Below, in pieces: positions 11,604-23,560 of a stretch of DNA of 64,000 nucleotides. The stretch's first letter is position 1, and every line of letters starts with the position of its first letter. The stretch covers positions 62,001 through 126,000 of the forward strand of contig CAJVGD010000045.1 of the NCBI GenBank assembly GCA_910890315.1, in the 5' to 3' direction. This stretch comes from Serendipita indica DSM 11827. Taxonomy: Eukaryota; Basidiomycota; Agaricomycetes; Sebacinales; Serendipitaceae. The notes beneath the pieces were generated by a model. It searched no databases and was not told the origin of the DNA. It was given only the letters and a program-made list of their open reading frames with translations. Position numbers and translations under genes: made by a program.

Positions 11604-13218
11604 CATCTTTGGTTCTGGTGTCATTGCGACCATTGTCACTACACTATGAGATGTGACAAGAGTTACTCTCTATGCAGATGCAGGATGTCCACGCTCATAA
11701 CTGGTCGGTTTGCATAATCCACACTCCTGGGACAATAATGGACATCAGCTTATGCTTTGGGACAACGTATGCACACGTTACGAATCTGTGATAGAAAGCC
11801 ACAGTTTCCGCTGAGCCCGTCCTGAATGTGAGCAGCTGGACGTTGACTGGGCGAGCAACTGTTTTCAGATAGAGAGTGTTACAAATACTGCCCCATGGTG
11901 CATCACAACTCGAAGCTGTGGACATTTTCCTCCACTTTGAATTCTTGATTGCGAAGAATCGAATTTCTTGAGGCAGGGCGATGGTCACCTTATGCATGAG
12001 CCCCTGGACGAATCTTGTATCAGTAAGAGGTTATCGTGAGTCCACAGACTCGGGGCGTCGCCTCTCGAGGCTGCCCATACTGTGGAGACAGTCTTCTCAT
12101 AAGGGGTTCTCTGAATTGAGAGTGAAACGGCTAATTACAGTGCTCAGGTTCTTACTGAGCCGCCAGTCATTTCCGGTGGTTAAGGTCCTGCTAAACGCGA
12201 CCAGTACTGTCCACTCGGCCTGATAACGTACGGAAGAAGCCACATTTACATAAGAGGGCGTCAAATTCAGAACCTTAAGAATCAGAAAATGCGAACACCT
12301 CTCAACTCGAAGAAAGATTTATCCTTCTCGAAGTGGTCACGTCCTTTTCGATTGCTTCGAACGAGGCTGCGTGGCGCATGACAGGAGCCCGCTGTCTCCG
12401 CCGTCAGGCTAGCCTTGATAGCCAGCTTTTACACGCCTAACGACCACAGGTAGCCAATTTTGCTAATGTATAAGCGCGCCACCTGATGAGGGTCCAGTTT
12501 GACAGCTTCCATTACAATAGATTCACCGTCTTCTCGCTGAATTTCACTTGTGAGTGAAAAGTCACGCTCTGAAAAGAACACTCACCTAAGGACCGTTTCT
12601 GTCTTGCTTTGATGAAGTGCGCTTGGCATTGCACAAGGTTCGAGCTTGTTTTCGCTCCTGTTTTACGTCCGGCGGCGGCGGAAAATGCGCCGTAGACGGC
12701 TAGACTCTTACACACGTTTACTCTACATCTTGTGATCCACCTCCTCGAGCAGCTGACCTCCTCCCGCACGGGACTCGTTTAGTCTATCCCGGAACGGATT
12801 CAGAACTAAAGTGAAAACAATGATGATGAAACGACCCAGGTGTACTGACAAAATAGCGGGGACGAATGAGGTGTAATGTCCATGGATTCGGTACACGTAA
12901 CAGACAAGATTGTTCAAACAACGGGTTTTAGCAGAGTGGAAATGCGCATGGAGATGATGTACAATATCGATTTCAATCAAGATTTGCACGGCGAAGACGG
13001 GAAGGGCATGCGCTAAAAGGAATCGAGACATGGATGGAGGGGTTGATGGGGGTTGCAGAACAATGCACGACGTACGAGTCGCCGGAAGTCTATAGAAAGC
13101 TGTAGAATTTACACAAAAGTTGGCTTTTGTTTTTGTCGAATGGAGATATGAGATTTCTTGAGGCCCAGATAAATTTGTCTATGGTTCGCGAGTAGATTTG
13201 AGGGTGGAAGGTGACGCC
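11604..13218. other. Intergenic region, no supportable gene
   Basis: No recognisable protein or RNA gene. The longest minus-strand open frames (11695-11997, 100 residues; 12723-13031, 102 residues) have no family motif, no intron support and no clear neighbour logic. The part next to 13219 is the 3' region of the minus-strand gene that follows. Confidence 0.5.
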
Positions 13219-16200
13219 TCAGTGGACGTAGGCATAGTACCCGACATGCCCTCCGCCGTTTGGCGTCGTCATGTACTGTAGCGGAGTAGATTGACTAGTC
13301 CTGTGAATTGGTCAGGCCATGTGATCGATGCCTCAGGATACTCACAACGGATGACTTCCATATATGTTTTCGTACGTCGCCCCTCTCCCACCGAGCAAAG
13401 GCGAGAATGTTACGGCTTGCATGCCACTTCCATTGGATGATCCAGCTCCACCGAGCATCATCCCACTAGACCCTTGATCCTCGGGACTATCCTCGTCACC
13501 GTCAACGTCTTCCATCCCTTCCCGTGGCGATCCAATGAGGCCCTCAGGAACTGGCATCTTGGCCTTCCAGCCTCCAATCGCCTTGGATACTTGAATCGTA
13601 AAGTGTCCACGTACGACGACCGGCTCCGGATCGTTATCGTCCTGGAACGTTGCTTCGACCGTGATAGGATACATCCCTGGATGCGTTGGAGTGCCCTTGA
13701 GTTTCGAGCCTTGGAGTGAGAGCCACTTTGGCATCAGGATCGAAGACGGCGATCCGGTGGGTGACGTTGGTGAGGTCGCAGTTGACTCCTGAGGACTTGT
13801 GCCACTTGTCGCTGTAGCCGGGCTTGCTACAAAGTGCCAACTGACCTTCTTCCGAGGCGTCCAATGGTCGTGCACCTTCATGTTCCATTGCCACGCTGTG
13901 CCCACGATGGCGAGGGGTGGTTGGCCGACGATGCATCGCTCATACGGCAAAAATTCCCACAAAAGTGGGTCTGATGCCATCATGAGCCCATCATCGACTT
14001 GCTGCTGCTGCTGCTGCTGCTGCTGTTGTTGTTGCTGCATCTGCTGTGGTGATATTCCGACCTGATGATGCATCGAGGGTTGGGAAAACGCCGAGGGTGG
14101 GTGTCCAGCTGTATTGGCAACTATGTTCTGACCCGCTCCAACGGCCACATCCATCCCTGAGATGTCTGTCTTGCACCGAGCTCGCACGCGCCAAATAGTC
14201 TGACCCTGCGATTTCATGCGGTTCCCAGACTCGTTGAAGCGTGAGAATAGCTTCGAGTTGTTGAGATAGTGCGGGATCTTCATCGTCACGTCTTGAGACA
14301 TGCCGCGGGCCGTCAACTAGACACGTTGCAAACGTGAAACGCCACACAATTGGCACCATTGGCAGAACGTGCGATAATATGCATTGTCAGCTCAGATGAT
14401 ATCGGGCAAGGGTGGATAAATGAATAACGCACCAGATCAACGAATCCATTCACAAAGGCTTCGATTCGGAACTTCAAGGGCCGCCAGCCGTATAATTGCT
14501 CGTATCGTTGAATCCTGCGGGCGGTGTACATTTGATGAATCTGGTGACCCATGCGATCCTTTGCGTTGGCTGCGAAAATTGTCAGCCCGGTGACGCGGAA
14601 ATGACGAAATAAGAAATAGTAATCAGAATCGGAAATGTGGGAGACGGAGTGGTTCCATGAACAGACGGTTTGAGGACGATAGGCAACAGTGATGACGAAG
14701 ATACGGTACGGCTCAGGGCCGTGGCGCACCGCTATTTGGACGTAGATCCGATGCCCGTCCGAGAAACGTTATCGCGCCATTCATCGTTATCAGGAGAAGG
14801 CCTATAGGTCACCCAGTGCCAGTTGGCCCAGACTGCACCTGTGCTCACCAACCGGCTTTTTTGACGCGTCAGATGAAGCAGGACCGCGGGATGCAAGGTT
14901 TGTAGGATGTCTCCCGCCGGTTCCTCGAGGCAAAGGCACGACGGAGAAAGGCGGGAGCAGATCATTGGCTGGACCACAGTCCAATCGTCGCCTGCCAACG
15001 AGCGAGACCAAGCTTCCGGTGAGACAAGGGCGGTGCATCCCATTGGAGGTGTGAAGAAGACCGAGGTGGGCAAACGTAACGCGGTTGTTCAGGCGTTAGT
15101 AGGCGGACACGCGAGTGCCAGTATAGCGCCAAAACAGGCTGCGCACGCACGTCTGATCACGAGTGTTATACGAGTGCACACGTGACAGGGGTGTGACAGA
15201 CGTGTGAGTTTTGAGCCCACAGGCAGGTACGCCGATAGCCAGTCATCCGTGCGTCAAGTGTTCCACAGATGGTGGCCTATGAGCATAAATCACGCCAGGC
15301 TTGGCTGATAACGGGCCATTGGGACGGCGGAACGATAGTGAGCTTCGGTGGGTGGTCGGTCGTTCCCGTCTCGGTCCAGGCGTGGAGGTGAGATCAAAGA
15401 GCAGGAGAAGCTCGGCCTCGGGCGCCGTGATATGGAGGTAGGTAGGTCGTCCGAAGGAGCTTGGGAAATGGAGAGCAGGTTGGCAAAGGGCGAGAGGGAT
15501 GATAGATAGAGCAAAAGGGCTGAGGAGGAAAGATAAACGAGAGAAGAGAAATGAAAAACCTACGATTCATGCAAAGATGATTGAGGTAGCGCAGCAAATA
15601 CTCTTCGATGACGGGTTTGATTGTCGGACTCAGCTCCTTCATCGCAAGTGGAGAGTTGTTGGGCAGGTTCGAGTTGACACTGAGAGAGACGCCAGCTGTA
15701 GATGATGGCAACGATCCTGCAGAGGAAAGGTTGGACAGAGACGCTGAGGACAGGCTTGACTGGAGCGGCATCGTAGACATGGGTGACAACGCATGCAACT
15801 GGGCACCAAGAGGGTGAGATACGTTGTACGATTGTTGTGGATGTCCATAAGGTAGACTGGAGTTCGCAGTGAGTTGAGAAGGCGATTGCTGCATGGACGA
15901 GAGTGTCGGTTGCAAGAGGGATGCGCTCGCGATGCCCAAGGCACTTGCCGAGGAGGCACCTCCAAGCTGGATGGCACCACCATTGGCGAGTGTACCACTG
16001 CGGCTTCTGGACGCACCAGCGGCCGCGTTTGGACCAGCCGTAAACGTTGTGGAGCGCCGCTTTCTGTCAGTACGGGTGACACCCCCCATAGGACTATTGC
16101 CTGTACTGTTTATAGAGGCGAAGCCAGGTCCAGTTGAAGCCGTGGGAGTCATTGAGAGCCCGCTGGAGGAGATATGGCGAGGGCTGACATTGCCATTCGA

Positions 16201-18703
16201 GGTCGTATGAGTAGGCGTCATGACACCCAGCATCATCATCCTCGCCGTAGCCTCGTCCGTATTCTCGTCGGTACAACCGTAATCCATTTGCGGAGCGCGC
16301 TGAAGAGCTTGTTGCTGAAGCGAATGCGCTTGGCCATCCATGGTCTATAAAAATTGTGAGAGACTTCCAAGCGAGCAAAGAGAAAAACCTACAGTATCTT
16401 CTTCCGCGATTATACCTGACGCGAGTCCACCAGCAAGACGAGAGTAATAATCGAGCGTTTCGTCCCCGTCCATCATGCCTAAACCAGAGTTCATCGCCAT
16501 TCCCATCGGAGGTCCCGTGATAGGCGTAATAGGAACACTACCGCCATTCGACGTGGTCCCGCCACGCATTGAAATCATCGAGGACATGACACCACCAGTA
16601 GAACCACCGTGGTTTCCAGCAACCGTTGGTGTAATCGCGACGGGCGACACACCACCGTGACCTCCGGCCATGAGTGCGTTAGAAGTGTACGCATAATCTT
16701 GGTCTGGGAAGTAGGGATTTGGCTGCAACGACGTGGCGGAAGCGGGCGCGACCGAGTTCGTCTCTGGAGAGAACGTTGGTTCAGACGGAATGGTCAATGG
16801 GGGACCAGCGAGACGGCTAGAACTTCTCGGGGCGTTTGGCGCTGGATTCGTCGTGTAAGACGCCGGGGGCGATGGTGACCCAAGCGAGCCAGACGAAGAA
16901 GAAGTCGAGCCATAGGGTCCGGACATGGGAGAAAAAGGCGTCACCGTCGAGTTGAACAACGGGTGACCTCCATTGGCCTGACGGTGAAGAGCATGATGAC
17001 CGTTGTGTGGAGAATAGATCGAAGCTGTGCTTCCGTGGATGCTACCGGTACTCATACTTCTGGGGAGCGTTGAGACTCCCCCAGTCGCGATGGAGGAAGC
17101 CAGAGGTGGAAGTGGCGGGGGAAGCGCACTCTCGCGCTCGCGCTGCTGGGCTACGTACGCGTCGCCCCCAGCCTGGGACCCATAATGCTCTTGTTGGCGA
17201 TAATTCTGAGCTGACTGGGCGAACTGGGAGTTGCCCAAAGTCTTGTTGACCGCGGACATTGGGATCGACAAGCGCAGCAGGCTGGGGACCTTGCTGGAGC
17301 CTGAAATAGACAGAGGCATAGGGGAAGGTGTCCCAGAGATTGGTAGATCAGCGTTGTAGTACCCAACGGCGTCGGAGCTCAGCGGAGACGAACGAGCCTT
17401 TGCACCTGCGTCCGCGACGGCATCTGGCTCAGGATAGTTGCTCGTCTGGGTTGAAGTGCTCGACGAGAACTCCATACCTGGGGGCGAGAGTGTTATAGGT
17501 TGCTGAGCCAGGGGATGTGGTGTGTACGTCGCCGCGCCGGGAACGGGAGGGCTCGACGTAGAGTAGTTAGTAAAGCCAAAGTGGGAAAAGGCGTACGGCC
17601 CAGAGTACGACATGGAGCGTGTGCGGGTGCTCGATGAAGTCGTCAACGGTGTCGGGACCGCTGCCGACGCAGCGGAGCCGCCATGCATCTGGGTTGGGTA
17701 GAAATGCTCCGTCTGGGGAATCGAGCTCGAGGGTTGCATTGGTGGTGTCGAGGTCGAGGCCGGGGCTGTCTCCATGGTTGAGCTTGAAATTTCCAGGGTG
17801 CTGGTGGAGTGCTGTCCAGGCGGCTGCTTATGTACGGGCGACGCGTGCACGATCGAAGGTGGACGTGAGATTGTGGCGTTGGTTAAAACGTTTTGGTTGG
17901 TCGTCGAGAGGGTATCCGCGTTACCGCTAGCGGTTGAGGATAGGGCGGTCATGAGGGCTGGGGTATTCATGGAAGTCCGCACCACTCCTTGAGACATCAT
18001 CATTGCTGACGAGAGTAGCATTGGAGCGAAGATAGGTGTCGAAGAGTTGCGTGGTTGGTGCTGAAAAGGGTTGGTCGATGTCATTGGATGCGGCGGCGAC
18101 ATTGTGGCCCCCACGGTGTGAGATCTGGAAATGAAAATAATAATAATAATCAATATTGGCTGAAACAAATAAAGGGGCGGAGAACTCGAATAAATAAGTT
18201 CTCGGGTACGCCACGCGATTCTCCTGATGGAGATTGGGCCAAAAAGCGAAGAAGCCATAACTAGGAGCGAAAATAATAGCACAAGGGCGATCATTTTCAG
18301 AATACAGCGAAGTCGACTTTGAGTTTGCCTTTGGCATTCGCACCCGCATTCGCACCACTGACAGCAGCAAGACGATGGTTGATGCACGAAAGGAAAAAAA
18401 AAAATGGGTAGGAGCCATGGAAACAATAGAGAGACGTCAAGGGGACTAAAGGGGGAGAGGCAGGACGTACTCTTGCGAAGGTTGAGTGTGGGCCTCATTT
18501 ACCACAGATAGCGAAGATGAAAAAGACTGTCCATAGGCGTTTGGAGATTGCACAGACGTTGCAGGAGACGAGGTGGACGGAACCTGCGATGCGCTGTGCC
18601 ACTGGGCATACGCACGCAACTGTGGGCTAGAAAGTTCAAGCTTTGGATAGGTAGTGGGCGCGATGGGTGTTGAACTTGAAGCGCTTTGCTCGATATCGTT
18701 CAT
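13219..18703 (-). CDS. Large Ser/Gln-rich protein with C-terminal Ig-like (He_PIG-like) domain
   Basis: Six exons join in frame: 18703-18471, 18124-16393, 16344-15564, 14569-14433, 14316-13346, 13300-13219, giving 1,311 residues. About 850 residues are Ser/Pro/Thr/Gln-rich and probably disordered. A conserved-looking core follows: IEEYLLRYLNHLC, then MYTARRIQRYEQLYGWRP, then LFSRFNESGNRMKSQGQTIW. Then come a run of about 14 Gln, a WEFLPYERCIVG block, and an Ig-like motif (PKWLSLQGSKLKGTPTHPGM, then YPITVEATF) typical of He_PIG/cadherin-like folds. I recall similar block orders in uncharacterised fungal proteins but cannot name the gene. Low-complexity sequence with no signal peptide suggests a nuclear regulator; this is inference. 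A probable 5' leader intron lies at 18795-18851. Intron 18125-18470 (346 nt) is also long for this genome. Confidence 0.6.
13999..14045. repeat. CAG/CAA trinucleotide run encoding polyglutamine
   Basis: A CTG/TTG run on the plus strand encodes about 14 consecutive Gln in the Ig-like-domain protein on the minus strand, between the TIWRVRARCK block and WEFLPYER. Mostly pure CAG, so length variation between strains is likely. Confidence 0.85.
14570..15563 (-). other. 994-nt intron inside the Ig-like-domain gene
   Basis: On the minus strand the donor GTAGGT (at 15563) and acceptor TTTTCGCAG (ending at 14570) join LNHLCMN to NAKDRMGHQIHQ in matching phase. All other introns in the window are about 43-130 nt except a 346-nt one in the same gene. 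The interval has several short open frames on both strands, none recognisable, and no obvious repeat. It could hold an alternative exon, an internal promoter or a small RNA. Confidence 0.6.
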
Positions 18704-20179
18704 GACCGTTGTTTGAGACAGAGGTAAAGTGCGGAAGCGTATAGTGGCCGATGATTTGCGAGTTGTGTGAATGTCCAAAGGTCCTAGAACGTATCTGAGC
18801 CAGTTTGAAGACAAATAATTAGCACAGTCTGGAGCACGGCGCGGGACTTACTCGCCACAACTAGGACACGCGGTGGGCCAGTGGACGGCAAAAGACTGGA
18901 AGCAAAATATAGTCAGAATACTTTAAACAGTCCAGACAAGCTTTGACGCTCGAAGTCGACCTTGATCGCGATGACCGTTGACGAGCAAACGAAAGCCGCA
19001 CCAATACCGCACCACGTTCTGCTCGGTTTTGCGTGCCTTGAGCACGCTGGACACAGTGAAACGAGTATATGCTTGGATAGAAGATGCGATAAGCACTGTT
19101 CGCCGGCACAAACGTCGACGGCCCACGCCCGAAGCGACTCACCAAGCGCTGGTGGCAGAGGAGCTTGATGGCGAGTGTACCCAGATGCGCAGAACACGGT
19201 ACAGATCGTTTATAGAAATGTAAAGAAGAAAGGGAAACGAGATGAGCGAGAAGAAAGTTGTAGGTGGTAGTGGTAGTCGGAGGCTAAGAGGCGACGATGA
19301 ACAGACGGGAGCGGACTTTGACAGAATACAAGAAAAGACAAGATATAATTCAGTTGTCAGATGCATGTTCAAAATAGCGGACATTGCCAGTGGAAACCTA
19401 GGCTCTGGGCCATGATCATCGTCTCAGACTTCATCCCAAACTTCGCCATATTTTTCCATAAACCTGTTCGGATTTGCCCAGCCGGGTTGCCCTTCAGGTT
19501 CGCCACTCGTTCCCACATCACGCCCTGGCGGTCATCTATCTACGCCGGCGAAGACATCTTGTCCTTTTTTTTCTCTCTGGATAATCACTACGATGATATC
19601 AGGAACGCTGAAGCAGCGCACAGGATTACGGCTCACCCGTAATTGGCCAATAGTTGCCGTTTTTCAGTTCTGGTACAACGCACCCGAAATGAGGTTCGCA
19701 TCGATCGCGTCTTTTACATCTCATTGCTCAAACCAGTCTCATGACGAGCACGTCCGTTTTCGTCATTGGGTCCGACTTTTCCTTTTCCTCATCCGCCTGA
19801 TCGTCTGTTGCTGTTTCACGCATGTCCGCGGCTCCTTACTCTCGTCGGCGAATAATTATCCGTGACCGATCGAGACTTCAGCTGCCATCCGGTTTCATTA
19901 CGTGAATACTACTTTGCAAACTTTGTGCTAAACGACCTCCTGGTACGCTGATGTCACAAGAGACTTTTGACAACGGACGGACCTGACGCGACGGCACCGC
20001 GGTCAGTGTCGTCTTCCAGACTCGCCGTGTGTAGCGGCGGCGAAAGGAGTCCACGAAGCTGATGGTACCTATGTGGAACGCCATTTGGCAAGCCGCGACG
20101 GCGATGTCCGTGCGCCACTGCTGGTTTCGAGACGACATGCGAGTATCTGCTGTGATGGTGGAGGAGAGCTTGTTCAGCT

Positions 20180-20720
20180 TCTTTGGTTGCTAACTTTCAG
20201 CCCGCTATCTTTATCCCGGGCTGGAAACTCGTGGTGCTTCGAGCAGGGCTCGTACATGGCTCTTGTTGTTTCACACCTGAGACATCTCTTGAACAAACAG
20301 TTTCCACGTCGTCTACTGCAAAGTGCCGCCTGTGGTTCGGAAGGCCCAGTGATTCTTGCCAAATTACTATTTGACCTCTGAGACAAGTTTCAACTATTAT
20401 TCTATTCCCATTTTACCTAATATATGTGTATATATTCGAGGTCCCGTGAGTGTGCGACGCGACTGTCAAAAGCCAAACATTTACGCCATCGATGACGCGG
20501 GCGAGGTCGACGCAACGACACCGTAATCCGTTGAATAAAGAAACGCACCTGGATAAAAAAACTGTATTCTAACATACCCTCTATTTATCGAAGGCCCGCC
20601 ATGGCAGGCTCTCCAACGCTGCTTTCTTCAAGTGGAATTGTAGCTCACAGTTTCCGTCTAATAATCCCAATCCACGGAAAGGATATGAATCGTGGACTCG
20701 GTGGATAGAACTAGACCGAG
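20180..20720 (+). repeat. Diverged repeat, copy A
   Basis: Aligns by eye with 23220-23560. Shared landmarks in the same order: a GAGACATCTCTTGAAC-type block (near 20280), CTGCAAAG...TGGTTCGGAAG (near 20320-20345), GATTCTTGCC, a CGATGACGCGGG block (near 20490) and GGCAGGCTCTCCAA...GTAGCTCACA (near 20605-20650). Many differences look like C/T or G/A transitions. Copy A carries extra sequence between the last two blocks. Confidence 0.5.
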
Positions 20721-23219
20721 GTCGACTTACTCACGTCCGCCGGGACCTCTACATAATTCGCAGAGACTTGTCTATGATATTGGGAAGTGCTGCCCTTATG
20801 CTGTCTGTAGTAATGAGAATGATATTCTAGATACCGAATCTCAAATCCTCTTTCTAATTGCCAAATGAGGACGGTGGTGATACTTGTATCAGCTACAAAC
20901 GATAGGACTTCAAAGATCTCTCGATTTTGTTCCTTATTTTCGTTACCTCAATCTCAGGCCTCGATTCCCATCCAAAGGAGACATTACTAAAGAAGATATT
21001 CTCCCGACTCGAGGTGTGCCATATCATAAAATGATCCTGTGACGGAAAAGCTTGAGAACCCATACTGCTGGGTCTACCATGCAATAATAGCCTTACCCAA
21101 CCGAATGTCTGTATCCTAACCTTCCATAAAATTGTGGCGTTTCTCCTCACCGATGACATTACCCAAACACCTTATGACCTAAAAACAACTCTGATCATCT
21201 ACCGGCCGCGGTACAACCTTTGCGTATCGACACCAGACAAAGTAGTATAGTATTGGAGCGATACAGAATGCTAATAATATTCCTTCAATCTCAGGATATA
21301 TTTGCTAGGTGATCAATAATTTGACTGTTCCTTTCACGGGAAAGAAGACAGCTCACCATCTAATGAGCAATATTGTGAACAGCAAATAGCTCTAACCTCA
21401 ATGTAGTCGTCCGTACTTATTGACTTAACAGGGAGGAAAGGGGACGCTCTGAGAGACCTTCTTCCTTCTTGCCTTTCTTCAGCACCGAAGAGCGATACCT
21501 CCGCTGACATTCGAAATAATTTCTTTGAATTCCATGGGGAAAGGAATCTTCCTGACCTGGCCCTCCTTTCTTTTCTTTACAATTAGGTTGGATCCCAGTC
21601 ATCGGTTCGTTCTTGATTATTTTACTCGAAGTGTATGCCGGCGGAGCACTGAGAGTCGGCATACACCATGTTCTTTGTCCATATAGATTGTTTATAGGTC
21701 GATAATAGGATCCATGCACACCCTCGTGGGCCATCAGGCATTAGTGAGATAACCTCCATGGCATGTGAACTTCACAGATATGAGCAGTGCTATAATGCTC
21801 AACTTTGACCGCTACTATCAAATGGCCAACCGCCATTCCCGATCTCACAAGAGACTATTGTACCACATGTATCGAAACCTCTTGCTAAATATCTGGAAGC
21901 GGCAGTCGGGCGTCCTTCGGCTTTCAACAACAAGGGCCGCCCCCTTCGTTCGAATTGGCCAAACCTGCTTCGGTGGACCAGCGATCGAAGGAAGGCAATA
22001 ATGAATTCACCACACTGGATCTAGCCCGGTCTGGAGGTCCATCGAGCAGCTCTTGTCTATAAACGATCCTCACCTATCCAAGCATACCCTCTAGTACTAC
22101 CACCTAGACGTTACACACTTCTTGCTACTACGTGAAGGAGAACCATTTGAGTAAGAGAAACCAAGGCATAGAGCATGTTCTAGCTTATTTGAATATTTCC
22201 ACTAGTTTTCAGATACGTTACCTGACAATGCCAGTCAGAAATTCTCGATTCAAAAACCACAAAGAGTATGGATATCGCCAACTTGGTTCCCGTTCTCGCC
22301 ATGGCAGGCAATCTCCGTTCTAACGGCTCGTTTATCAATTTGAAATAAACATCTTGAGCGACATGGGATAAGTGTCGAGAATAATGAATTTGAGAGATTC
22401 AACTCTGTAGAATATTGAGGCTATGGTGGGGCTCCTATAGAATAGTATGGTAGCGCTGGCACGATGGCTCCCTGCTTCGCCTAACATGAGCGAGACTAAG
22501 GATCTCGTTGCGCAACTAGTATCGTAGCAGGTTCACGTGACTTTCCTTGATAATTCCATCTCCATCATGTACCGGGTCCCAAGTTCCGACGGCCACCCGT
22601 GGCGCGACGGATCAAGCAAACAAATGCTCAATACTCGCAGTGCCCCAGTAAACTGTGCCTACCGCTTGGTGCAATACGATCACCGATGGAATGTGCGCAT
22701 CGGCAGGATCATCAATCCACTTAAGCAGCGTTATTGATGTAGAATATCCGTGAACTTAGCTAGGTTTACACACTCAGTATGAGATAAATGTCGTGTTGTA
22801 GTATGAACTGCCAAGTTGAGGATGTTAGGCACGGGTCGACATATATATAGCATGCATCCTAGAGGCCTAATGTTCCCGAGCATAGTTCCACTTCAAACAA
22901 ACCGAGGAAGCGCTCCGCTGCCCATTTGGTTCGCCTTGGTCAAACCTTGCCGACCCAAATGGATTTCCCGGGTCACGGAAATAAACAGGGCGCGCAGTCC
23001 GTTGGAGGGAAAAGGAGCACTGTGGACGAGTATATGATGCGGGGATCACGGCCATGGTCATGGTCAAGTCGGCACTCGGAGTGATGCAGAGTAAGAGTAG
23101 CTTCTCCCGTCTTTAATCCCATTCGGTTCTTTTACTGCTTCGAATGAAATCTTACTCAATTTCTGGGTCTCTACAGAGCAGTCTAAAGCTAAGTCGGTGC
23201 GAATCTGATTGTTCCATTC

Positions 23220-23560
23220 CCCGCGTCCCCTAGATCTTACACCTGCCAAAGAATACCACTTTCGAATCCGTTCACATTGCTTCGCCACCGAGACGTCCCT
23301 TAAACGAGCACTTCTATATCGCCTGCTACAAAGCCAGCTCTGGTTTGGAAGACGCAGCGATTTCTTACAAGAATGCTGTGTGAGGTCTAAGACCCGTCAA
23401 TTAACAATCTATTCCAACGGGGCACGCCATTGATGACGCGGGGACAGGCTCTCTAGCCGTATTGTTGGACTGTAGCTCATATCGCTTTTATTCTAAGAGA
23501 ACATCTATAAATAGCGAACCTCAGGGTAGGACTAGCCAAGGGCGACCACTTATGTCTAGC
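23220..23560 (+). repeat. Diverged repeat, copy B
   Basis: Partner of the copy near 20.2-20.7 kb, in the same orientation. Landmarks: GAGACGTCCCTTAAAC (near 23290), CTACAAAG...TGGTTTGGAAG (near 23330), GATTTCTTAC, TGATGACGCGGGG (near 23430) and GACAGGCTCTCTAG...GTAGCTCATA (near 23445-23480). Neither copy shows a usable reading frame. Confidence 0.5.

Noticed and set aside
11695-11997. A 100-residue minus-strand frame that could be a small gene.
   Set aside because: No motif, signal peptide, intron or neighbour supports it. Kept only as a remark in the spacer entry.
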